Shown here: one piece after another, positions 10,738 to 22,600 of the stretch | Position numbering within the stretch: the first letter of the stretch is position 1 | Layout: every line of letters starts with the position of its first letter | Assembly (NCBI RefSeq): GCF_036588685.1 | Contig: NC_086382.1 | Coordinates: 59,538,987 to 59,602,986 of the forward strand | Reading direction: 5' to 3' | Length of the DNA: 64,000 bases | Source: Mytilus trossulus | Lineage: Eukaryota > Mollusca > Bivalvia > Mytilida > Mytilidae | The notes under the pieces: model-generated | What the model was told of the DNA's origin: nothing | What the model saw: only the letters and a program-made list of their open reading frames with translations | Databases searched by the model: none | Translations under genes and position numbers: made by a program

Positions 10738-11010
10738 TTCTGTGTGTGTTACTTTTCGGTGTTGTGTCGTAGTTCTCTTATTTTTGATACGTTTTCCTCA
10801 GTTTTGTTTGGAAGTCAGACTTTTTTTTCTCTATCGATTGATGAATTTTGAACAGCGGTATACTACTGTTACCTTTATAAATCTCAATATTTTGTCATAT
10901 AAATTTGCACAAATGTGTCAATGTTACATAAACATTTCAAGCATCCTTATAACCAGTTTACTGAACTTACCAGAAAATTATGTATGTATATAGCAAATCA
11001 ATTACCTTTT
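10738..11010. repeat. Dispersed repeat with the 'gttgtgtcgtagttctc' module
   Basis: The module 'tgttgtgtcgtagttctcttatttttgatacg' is found reversed near 700-775. It continues with 'gaattttgaacagcggtatactactgttacctttat', a segment I recognise as common in mussel sequence. No coding function is evident. Confidence 0.5.
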
Positions 11011-11289
11011 GATAGACTGCCAACATGTAAATATTTTGGTATACATACAGGGAAAAAATATGAAGTAGATCACATAAAAGATCAGACATGAACAAATCCG
11101 CTAGAAAGGTAAAAATTGACAGCAAACACCACAAGTACAGAACATTGCTCTGCAGATTTCCCCCAAAACAGAGATATATGTTATTGTAACGGAAGAGAAG
11201 GAATATGATTTATTGGTCTACAAGTACATGTTCAGATTCAGCATCTCAAAGAACTACAAGATTTCAATTATTGTTAAAATCAACCTAAG

Positions 11290-11870
11290 TTTAATTTTGG
11301 ACCCTTTGGATCTTAAGGAAAATCAATTTGAAATTTGGACCAAAAATTAAGAATCTAAATTCATGGTTAGATTCCGCATATGAAAGAACCCCAACTATTT
11401 ACATTTTGATGAAATCAAACAAAGTTTAATTTTGGCCCCTTTTGGTCCCAATTTCCTAAACTGATTGGGACCGAAACTCCCAAATCAATCCCAACATTCC
11501 TTATGTGGTCATAAACCTTGTGTTTAAATTTCATAGATTTCTACTTACTTATACTAAAGTTATTGTGCAAAAACCAAGAAAAATGCTATAAGGGCCCATT
11601 TTTGCCCCTATTTCCTAAACTATTAAACAAAAACCTCCAAAATCAATCCCAACTTTCCTTTAGTAATTATAAACCTTGTGTTAAAATTTTATTGATTTCC
11701 TTTTACTTATACTAAAGTTATTATCCAGAAATCATGTCTTTGGACAATGACGACCCAGACGATGAGAACGTGATACCAATTTCTGACCAAAATTTGTTAA
11801 ATTTTTGCAGTCACATAAAAATTGACCCCACTCAAACAAAATACACATGACTATATGTTTTACTTTAAAT
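11290..11870. repeat. Dispersed repeat with internal duplication
   Basis: Two diverged sub-units (about 11420-11570 and 11600-11730) each contain 'aatcaatcccaac', 'ttccttt.gt..t.ataaaccttgtgtt' and 'acttatactaaagttatt'. This matches a widespread bivalve repeat. Short open frames on either strand are not conserved between the sub-units. Confidence 0.55.
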
Positions 11871-12139
11871 TTCAGATATAATGCATCAAATTGATTAGCT
11901 GATGTAGCAAGCATTACTTTTTTTTATAAATCTCTAACAATTTTCATTTTTTCACTTATATTACTATATCTAAATTAAAAAATGATTTGTTTTTTCAAGT
12001 GCAGCTGCTTAAATTTCGCACCTGCATTACTTATCATAATTGAATTTTATATGATACACTGAATATAGGTAAACATTCTTACAGTATTTAATAGCAGACT
12101 TAATTACAAAAATTTAAGTGGACCAATAAACCATTAAAA

Positions 12140-12350
12140 TTAGGTCAAGGTCAGAAGAACCCTGTCAATGAACATCAAACAATCATTCGATACAACTTAT
12201 ACAGCTGACCTATTGTTTACGTTATCCTAGAAACAGAAATAACATGAAAACAAGGTCAAGGTCAAATAAACCTTGTCAGAAAGACATGTTCATCTAACAA
12301 TCATTGCATAAACCAGCTATAGTTAACCTATTGATACTATCATCAAATTA
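12140..12350. repeat. Two-copy tandem repeat with AGGTCAAGGTCA
   Basis: 'aggtcaaggtcagaagaaccctgtca' at about 12144 recurs as 'aggtcaaggtcaaataaaccttgtca' at about 12254, about 110 bases later. Each copy continues with 'catcaaacaatcatt' or a similar string. Confidence 0.6.
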
Positions 12351-12494
12351 ACATACATCAAGAACAGTTTTGATGCTTCCACATTTCTTATGTGCCTGTC
12401 CTAGGTCAAGGCCTGTAGTTAAGTGTTTTTTGTTGTTTCATATCTGTCATATTTGTTTTCCATTAATTGTTCATAATTTAAAACAACAGCTATA

Positions 12495-13073
12495 AAGGAG
12501 TAGGTTCAGTAAGACCGCTTTTTGGCCCCAAAATATAGCAGTTTCACAAAAGTTTGAAAATGTAATCCTTAAGCTATATACCTGACAGTAGAATGCTTCT
12601 GCTACAAAAATATGGGCTATTTATCATGTTTATACAATACAATGCACATATATCGGTTATAAGCATCAAGTGATGCTAAATTACTGAAATCTTCATTATT
12701 TTAGCATTTCAGTTAAATTTTAGACGGGTTTCTGTCTTAAATGAAAGTGGCCGCATTTGTGTTCATTCATAGTATTCAAATGTGATAAAGCATAACATAT
12801 ATAAAGATTGAGGATGAACAGGGGTGTGGCCACTTTCATTTTTGACAAAAACCATCTGAAAAGTTACACTTTTTTTTGCATATTTGATAGATTTTTCATT
12901 TTTAAGCTTGAATCAAAGCGTTTTTAATGACTAAATCAGTTCAAATCTTTCAAATAAATTAATTGAATCAATTGAAATAGACACTCAAGTGTTTAAAAAG
13001 TGTCTAAAATCTTTCGTTAGATGAATCTGAAATTTGAGGTCAAAAAACAGCCTTTACCAACCTACTCCTTAGG
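12495..13073. mobile_element. Palindromic MITE-like element
   Basis: The left end 'aaggagtaggttcagtaa' and the right end (complement 'aaggagtaggttggtaaa') form terminal inverted repeats of about 30 bp. An inner inverted pair, 'aatgaaagtggccgc' near 12740 and 'gtggccactttcatt' near 12825, makes most of the 580-bp element self-complementary. No coding capacity was seen. The target duplication is not clear. Confidence 0.65.
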
Positions 13074-13079
13074 CAAATG

Positions 13080-13470
13080 GTTTCTCAGTTGAATTATGTC
13101 ATATTTTTCATTTGGGGCCTTTTATAGCCGACTATACAGTATGAGTTTTTGTCCTAGTTGAAGACTGCATGGTTGCCTATTATTTCTTACACCCACTTCA
13201 TTTAAACTTTGGTGAATAGCTGACTCATTGGCAATCTCCTTATTTATATATAGATCATTTATTTTATAAAACAAAATAAAATTATGTTCTGAGTAGGACA
13301 CGGCTTTGTATCTTTATATTTTACAAAAAACAGACAGATTCCTAAATATATTTCCCTTGAATTTGTTTATCATCAATTTTAATAAAATATTCAAAAGTTT
13401 GAAATAATATAGAACTATAAAAATAATATAACTACCAAATGAAAATTTACAATGAAAGCATTTGAAGTTT
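13080..13470. other. Intergenic sequence downstream of TOPBP1
   Basis: Contains a degraded segment of the 'gaatagctgactcattggcaatctcc' repeat family near 13210-13240, otherwise A+T-rich sequence without a recognised gene. Confidence 0.4.
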
Positions 13471-13478
13471 AACAACTT

Positions 13479-13484
13479 TTTATT
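13479..13484 (-). other. Candidate TOPBP1 polyadenylation signal
   Basis: AATAAA on the minus strand, about 120 nt after the TOPBP1 stop codon. It is the nearest canonical hexamer I noticed on that strand. Confidence 0.45.
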
Positions 13485-13604
13485 TCCATTATAAAATGCT
13501 TCTTCTTTGATAGCACTTAGATAAAGAATTCAATAAAAATTTAATAGTACAGATCATTCATTAAATACAGGTTTTTAATTTACAGAGAACAATGAAACTA
13601 AATG

Positions 13605-13698
13605 CTATCTTTTCCTTGTGCGTTTGCTTTTATTTTCACTGTCTGATGTTGAAGAAAGAGATAATGCTTTTCTTTTGTTCCTATCTGAACCTGATGGT
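13605..13698 (-). CDS. TOPBP1: TOPBP1 coding exon 43 (last)
   Basis: Residues 1655-1685 and the TAG stop. Very basic end ([11 protein letters not shown]), a likely nuclear localisation signal like the human KNKIKRPRVH tail. Preceded by a strong acceptor TTTTTTTTACTTTCAG. Confidence 0.92.
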
Positions 13699-16600
13699 CT
13701 GAAAGTAAAAAAAAGAGGCAGTGTTTAAAAACTACAAACATGAATAAATATATAAATACTAGAACACACCCGTGATGTTGTGGGTCCGTGACTGAGACAA
13801 AATACATAACTATGTGTAAGCCTCATTTTACCCTGGATTTTTAGTATAGATATTGTCATCTGATAAAGTCATTCTGATTATAAGATGCAGTTTTCTCTGC
13901 ATTCAAAAACTTTTTGTTTGAACCCGTCGACCTGGAACTTGTAAATTATTGGTAATATTAATTATTGGAAAACAAAAGGAATGGAGTATGTTTAATCAAC
14001 ATCATTGTCCTATATTAGTTATAAATAAAGTTGAATTCTTAGCTTCGCTGTTTAACGTCATGCCAGTTAAAAAATTGGATACTGTTCCTAATGCCTTATT
14101 TTAAGTCTAGATTTTTAGTATTCGTATTGTCATCTTATAAAGTCATGCTAATTAAAATACTTCAATAGGAAACAATGTTACAATGATTGAATTTAGTAGT
14201 GTCAACCCTGTGATAATGTCCCGTGTATAAAGCAAATCCTAAATGCACGGTTTGGTGGTGCGCCTGTCAGATGTGGAACGTACAGATAAGGTAATACAGT
14301 CGATTCCACTTAATTGCATACCGCTTATTAGCATAATTCGGTTAATTGCATACTTTTCTCCTGCACAAAACCATTTCCCATTCACCTAATGTTAAATTGT
14401 CCGGTTATATGCATAGCCTTACAAGTGGCATTTCGGTTTATTGCATAGAAAATAATCGCCAGCTAGATATGCTCAGTTAAAACTGACGAGATTTTTGACC
14501 GGAAACGGCAATTTCGTAAGTATATTTTTCTTGAATGCATCATAATTTTCATTATTATTTCACATTTACTTGTGCGTTATTCAAATAAAGTTTTAAAACA
14601 GTATCTTTCGTGTTTATATGATTATAGAAAAGGCCTCGGTGTACACAGGTAAAGTTTCCCATATTCTATTTTAAGCCTCGAGGTCATAAAAATGTCAATC
14701 AGCTGATTGTTGTAAAAACACAACCATTCTATGATCTTCTATCTCAAAAGGTGTTAATTATTGATTGGATTTCAAACATTGTTTATATTTTGGGTGAATT
14801 TTTAAAACATTGAACGCCTGCTAATTATCGATCATTATCCAATGTGTAATTTCGTCATTCAGCTTGGTGATCTACATTTATGTTAAATATTACAGGGCAT
14901 TTATATATGGTTGAAGAATTTTATACATCAATCTTTCCTTTTTAATATTTTTCTAAAAGAAAATTAACTTCTGATTATTATATTTTCTCACTTTCAACAC
15001 TTGTATCCAGCAAATAACCCATGCATGGCCCCATCACCTGTTAACTGCTTTGCATAAACGAAACTAGCGGTGTGAAAGTAACAGTGTAACATCACTGTGT
15101 AATTGGTAAATACTGCATATCAAAGGCAGTTCATTGCACAATTATTGTTTACAATGATTACAAACTGTGTAGTATTGTTAAACAGTTTAATTTATACAAA
15201 GCGTAACAATTTAATTTGTACATCCGGGTCATAGAAACAAATCTATTTTTAGAACAATTACATTTTCGTATCTCAGGTAAAGGAAAAGTCGGTACATAAA
15301 TAAACTAAAACAAAATGTGTTTATAAACTTTGTTGAAAGAATACACAATGAAATAAAATGTATGACAGTAGACAAATAACTTTTATTAGAATAAATAAGC
15401 ATTCATTATGTTGTAAGTGGACTATGGACGTACATCTTTCTTCTTTGCTGATCTGCACTATCGATGCTATTTGACTCCGTAATTTGTCATTTCGGATATA
15501 AGCATACTCCGCTTTATTGCATAATTTCGTCTGACAAATAGGCTATGCAAATAACTGGAATGTACTGTAGTTGGTGAATAAACTATTGGTATCGGTATCA
15601 GTTTCGATCCGGAACTTGTTAATTATTGGCAATATAAATTATTTGGAAAACAAAAGGGTCGGCAGGAGAGTATGTTTAATCTACACCGTTGTCCTATATT
15701 AGCTATATATAAAGTTAAATTCTTTCATTTGTCGTTTTTACCCCATGACAGCTAACAAATTGGACCTCGTTATTTTAGTATTATTGATCAGGAAATAAAA
15801 AGTGTGTTGCTTTTCTCATAAATTTCCTTTTTGATGAGGGCTGTATCCTGTAGCCAATAACCAATCAAGAATGTGTCCCTAGTACATGGAAGCCCTATCC
15901 GCACTATCTTTTTTGATGTTCAGTGGACCGTGAAAATGAGGTAAATTTGGCATTACAATTTAAAAGATCATATCATAGGGAACATGTGTACTAAGTTTCA
16001 AGTTGATTGGACTTCAAGTTCATAAAAAATTACTTCAACCAAAAACTTTAACCTGAAGTGGGCAGACAGATGGACGAATGAATGAACGAACAGTCAACAT
16101 AATGCCCATAAATGGGGCATAAAAACAAATATAACTAGATACCATTGAGATGGGAGCCATCTCTGTGGGCCCCACTGTCAATAACGTGGGGTAAATAAGT
16201 TGTATGGATAATCTGATATGAAGCATTATTTGAAGTTATTACATAGTCTCATGTTTGATTTTATTCTAAGATTTTAATTTATAACTGATAAATATTCTCA
16301 ACTTACTTTCATAGTATAATAGTGATATGACTGCATGATGTGAACTCATTGTTGACTACTCTAAGGTGACTTCTGGATATATGGATTGATGTTTGAACAA
16401 TATGTTTAAAGGTGCTGCCCAATTGATATTTGTCACATATTTTTAGAATTATGCCTTCAATATATTATGACCCACCAAGTATAAAGTATGAAATATTAAT
16501 GGTTCTCAAGAGGTAGAGTGGACACAATTTGTTAAGAACAACGAACAGATGGACAGACAGACGGACTGACCTTTGACCTAGGATGCATACATTATGACAC

Positions 16601-19600
16601 ATTCTCTGGTGTTGGTTAATATATATGTTAATTTGAAAATGTTTGTCAGGTATAAAGGATGAAATAATAACAGCTGTCCTCTCAAAATATAGTGTGGATC
16701 AAATTTGTTAGTGATGGCCAGACCAACAGACAAACAGATCTTTGACCTAGGAAGTTGTACATACATCATGACACACCCTCTGGTGTTGGTAAAAATGGAT
16801 GTCAAGTATAATATTTGAAATCATAACGGTTCTCAAGATATAGAGCGGAAACAATCTTCACCACAGGACACGGGGTTGTCAACTGAAACCAAAGTTTTTT
16901 TTACCTTGACCTTTGACCTAGGAAGTTGTACATACATCATGACATGCCCTCTGGTGGTGGTTAAAATGGATGTCAAGTATAAACTTTGAAATCATAACGG
17001 TTATCTAGATATGGAGCGGACACAAGGTTGTCAACTGAAACCAAAGTTTTTGACCTTGACCTTTGACCTAGGAAGTTGTACATACATCATGACACACCCT
17101 CTGGTGTTGGTTAACAAACTTGTTAAGTATTAAGTATAAAATTATAACAGTTATCTAGATATGGAGCGGACACGATCTTCACCACAGGACACGGGGTTGT
17201 CAACTGAAACCAAAGTTTTTGACCTTGACCTTTGACCTAGGAAGTTGTACATACATCATGACACACCCTCTGGTGTTTGTTAAAATGGATGTCAAGTATA
17301 AACTTTGAAATCTAACTGTTTTCAAGATATAGAGTGGACACGATCTTCACCACAAGACACAGGGTTGTCAACTGAAACCAAAGTTTTTATACCTTGACCT
17401 TTGACCTAGGAAGTTGTACATACATCATGACACGCCCTCTGGTGGTGGTTAATTAACATGTAAAGTATAAAGTACGAAATCATAATGGTTCTCTAGATAT
17501 GGAGCGGACACAAAGTTAAAGTGTTACGGACGGACGGCAGACTGATCACTATAGGGCAACCCGCCTAAAGGTGGGGCCCTAATAATTTATAATGTAATTT
17601 CTACTAATATGTAACTATAGTTGAGTACTTACACAGAAACAAACCCTGATATATCTGGTGGACAGTAATCTAGTGGGTTCGGTGGAGGATTGTCAGTTAG
17701 ATGAGCTGCTATAAATTCTGGCTTCAGACATAGTATATTGTTACCCAATAGAACCTGTATGTCAGACTGAAAATATAAAATAGATGACTTGCTATAAATT
17801 CTGGCTTCAGACATAGTATATTGTTACCCAATAGAACCTGTATGTCAGACTGAAAATATAAAATAGATGAGCTGCTATAAAATCTGGCTTCAGACAAAGT
17901 ATATTGTTACCCAATAGAACCTGTATGTCAGACTGAAAATATAAAATAGATGAGCTGCTATAAATTCTGGCTTCAGACATAGTATATTGTTACCCAATAG
18001 AACCTGTATGTCAGACTGAAAATATAAAATAGATGAGCTCCTATAAATTCTGGCTTCAGACAAAGTATATTGTTACCCAATAGAATCTGTATGTCAGACT
18101 GAAAATATAAAATAGATAAGCTGCTATAAATTCTGGCTTCAGACAAAGTATATTGTTACCCAATAGAACCTGTATGTCAGACTGAAAATATAAAGTAGAT
18201 GAGCTGCTATAAATTCTGGCTTCAGACAAAGTATATTGTTACCCAATAGAACCTGTATGTCAGACTGAAAATATAAAGTAGATGAGCTGCTATAAATTCT
18301 GGCTTCAGACATAGTATATTGTTACCCAATAGAACCTGTATGTCAGACTGAAAATATAAAATAGATGAGCTGCTATAAAATCTGGCTTCAGACAAAGTAT
18401 ATTGTTACCCAATAGAACCTGCATGTCAGACTGAAAATATAAAATAGATGAGCTGCTATAAATTCTGGCTTCAGACATGGTATATTGTTACCCAATAGAA
18501 CCTGTATGTCAGACTGAAAATATAAAATAGATGAGCTGCTATAAATTCTGGCTTCAGACATAGTATATTGTTACCCAATAGAACCTGTATGTCTGACTGA
18601 AAATATAAAATAGATGACTTGCTATAAATTCTGGCTTCAGACATAGTATATTGTTACCCAATAGAACCTGTATGTCAGACTGAAAATATAAAATAGATGA
18701 GCTGCTATAAAATCTGGCTTCAGACAAAGTATATTGTTACCCAATAGAACCTGTATGTCAGACTGAAAATATAAAATAGATGAGCTGCTATAAATTCTGG
18801 CTTCAGACATAGTATATTGTTACCCAATAGAACCTGTATGTCAGACTGAAAATATAAAATAGATGAGCTGCTATAAATTCTGGCTTCAGACAAAGTATAT
18901 TGTTACCCAATAGAACCTGTATGTCAGACTGAAAATATAAAGTAGATGAGCTGCTATAAATTCTGGCTTCAGACATAGTATATTGTTACCCAATAGAACC
19001 TGTATGTCAGACTGAAAATATAAAATAGATGAGCTGCTATAAATTCTGGCTTCAGACAAAGTATATTGTTACCCAATAGAACCTGTATGTCAGACTGAAA
19101 ATATAAAATAGATGAGCTGCTATAAATTCTGGCTTCAGACAAAGTATATTGTTACCCAATAGAACCTGTATGTCAGACTGAAAATATAAAATAGATGAGC
19201 TGCTATAAATTCTGGCTTCAGACAAAGTATATTGTTACCCAATAGAACCTGTATGTCAGACTGAAAATATAAAATAGATGAGCTGCTATAAATTCTGGCT
19301 TCAGACAAAGTATATTGTTACCCAATAGAACCTGTATGTCAGACTGAAAATATAAAATAGATGAGCTGCTATAAATTCTGGCTTCAGACAAAGTATATTG
19401 TTACCCAATAGAACCTGTATGTCAGACTGAAAATATAAAATAGATGAGCTGCTATAAATTCTGGCTTCAGGCAAAGTATATTGTTACCCAATAGAACCTG
19501 TATGTCAGACTGAAAATATAAAATAGATGAGCTGCTATAAATTCTGGCTTCAGACAAAGTATATTGTTACCCAATAGAACCTGTATGTCAGACTGAAAAT

Positions 19601-22600
19601 ATAAAATAGATGAGCTGCTATAAATTCTGGCTTCAGACAAAGTATATTGTTACCCAAAAGAACCTGTATGTCAGACTAAAAAAACAAAATACAAATCATA
19701 TGACTAACGTCTATACATCGATTTATAACCAAGATCAAGCATGATCATCAGTTCAGCACATAAATAACTTATATCAGATAATTATGGGTTCTTTGTTACT
19801 TTGAATGTCATGACTTCATACATGAAGATCATAGTAATTTAGGTAATACTTGCCTAAAAGAAACACTATTTTAGTCACTGAAATCAGTGGATTCTAATGA
19901 AAATAAAATATATGGCCAGAAACGACAATGAATGACAAACTACACAAATATACTGTGGATTTTGTTTGATATTTCTTTTGTGCTTTCGCCAAAATGTGCT
20001 TACATCTACAGAAAATGTATACTTTGTTCAACATTTAAATTTATAGTTTTACCATGTATTTAATAAAAATTTGGTACCCATTGAATAATGATGAATCCAA
20101 ACTGCAATTCAAAAAATATAGCTTCAACTCCATGATATACTTACAGGTTGTAAAGGCTTTTTGCTGAGGTCAAGGAATGCATGTGAAGCAGATATATTTT
20201 CTTCATATGGGGGTCTACAAAAGTAACATAAAATTGTTTAATCGTTACAAATGAAACGCATACCATTTGTACGAATTCTGTGGATAAAAAATCCTATTAC
20301 TTTAAATTCTAAAAAATTGTATTATTTGAAGAACACCATTGTTTAAAATAGAAAATGGGGAAAGACAAATACCAGTAGGAATATGGAAACTATTAAATCA
20401 ACCATTCAAGGTTTTCCAGAGTCTTTATGGTGACTTGAATAAGACCGGTACCACTCAGATTACATTTCTACCTTGACAGGTAAGTTTGTATTTAACCTAT
20501 AAAATACTTATTTAGCCTTGAGAATTGAAAGGTCAGTTTATCCCATTCATAGAAGTTTACCTATGAGGGTCAGAATGGGGTTTACAGAATAGAGAATACA
20601 TGTAATAGCAACAAAAAAATAGAGAAAAGAGAAAATGAACAATAAAATAAAATATAGAGAATACTGCGGTACAAAAGTATAAATAATAAATGTGCAAAAT
20701 AACTTGAAAAGGTAACTTTAGTAACTGTAATGCAATACTGATAATATAATGATCAATGTACATAATTGATAAATAATCTTGTAAAAGAAACACTATATAT
20801 ATTTTGTATATAAAAACATTTTACAGAATGAGAGTTATTAGCTCACCAGGCCCAAAGGGCCAAGGGAGCTTTTCCCTTCACTTGGCGTCCGTCGTCGTCG
20901 TTAGCTTTTACAAAAATCTTCTCCTCTGAAACTACTGGGCCAAATTAAACCAAACTTGGCCACAATCATCATTGGGGTATCTAGTTTAAAAAATATGTGG
21001 CGTGACCCGGTCAACCAACCAAGATGGCCGCCACGGCTAAAAATGGAACATAGGGGTAAAATGCAGTTTTTGGCTTATAACTCAAAAACCAAAGCATTTA
21101 GAGCAAATCTGACAAAGAGTATAATTGTTAATCAGGTCAAGATCTATCTGCCCTGAAATTTTCAGATGAATCGGACAACCCTTTGTTGGGTTGCTGCCCC
21201 TGAATTGGTAATTTTAAGGAAATTTTGCTGTTTTTGGTTATTATTTTGAACATTATTATAGATAGAGATAAACTGTAAACAGCAATAATGTTCAGCAAAG
21301 TAAGATTTACAAATAAGTCAACATGACCGAAATCGTCAGTTGACCCTTTTAGGAGTTATTGCCCTTTATAGTCAATTTTTAACAATTTTTCGTAAATCTT
21401 AGTTATCTTTTACAAAAATCTTCTCCTCTGAAACTACTGGGACAAATTAATCCAAACTTGGCCACAATCATCTTTGGGGTATCTAGTTTTAAAAATGTGT
21501 GGCGTGACCCGTTCAACCAACCAAGATGGCCATGGGCTAAAAATAGAACATAGGGGTAAAATGCAGTTTTTGGCTTATAACTCAGAAACCAAAGCATTTA
21601 GAGCAAATCTGACATGGGGTTAAATTGTTTAGCAGATCAATATCTATCTGCCCTACAATTTTCAGATGAATCTGACAACCCGTTGTTGGGTTGCTGCCCG
21701 TGAATAGGTAATTTTAAGGAAATTTTGCTGTTTTTGGTTATTATCTTGAATATTATAATAGATAAAGATAAACTGTAAACAGCAATAATGTTCAGCAAAG
21801 TAAGATTTACAATTAAGTCAACATGACCGAAATGGTAAATTGACCCCCTAAGGAGTTATTTTCCTTTATAGTCAATTTTTAACAATTTTCATAAAATTTG
21901 TAAATTTTTATTAACATTTCCACTGATACTACTAGGCCAATTCATTATAGATAGAGATAATTGTACTTTAACAATATCACAATAACAATAAAGTGACCTT
22001 AATTTTGGACAAGGTAAATGGCATGAAGCCAAATTTATCAACTTCTATTGTATGAAAGGGAAACTGACCTTTCAATTCTCAAGGCTAAATAAGTATTTCA
22101 TAGGCTAAATACAAACTTACCTGTCAATGTAGAATTGTAATCTGAGTGATACCGGTCTTATTCAAGTCACCATAACACTATTTATTGATTCAGATTTGAA
22201 ATACATTATCACAATTATGATCAGATAAATCAAAATAGACTCTTTAGTTTGGATCTGTATTTTCTAATCATTGAAAAAGGTTTTTAACTTTTGTAATATG
22301 TTCTTATAATATACATGTGAGGCATGAGGAAACATATTCTTAATCACAAAACTTTGAAACACTTACTTATTTTGTAGTACAGTAGCACCTCCAGCCTCTA
22401 GCAATCTTTTAAAATTGTCATCTTTAACCTTATCACAATTCAGTAGCACTGTCCAACCATCAAATGCACCTATACATTGGTTAGTTGACTGTAAAAAATA
22501 AAACAAAGCTCACTATCATAATGCATATTAATTTATTTCTGTGGTAACTAATCTTGTAGATTGAGGAAAAATTGTATATCTTAGATTTAAAAAAAAACTT

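Noticed and set aside
17699..19690. CRISPR-like regular array
   Set aside because: The repeats are contiguous with no unique spacers, and the unit is a copy of a eukaryotic exon start.
20956..21156. 66-codon frame, also seen near 57949
   Set aside because: It is part of the 'agctcacc' repeat and is broken in the other units.
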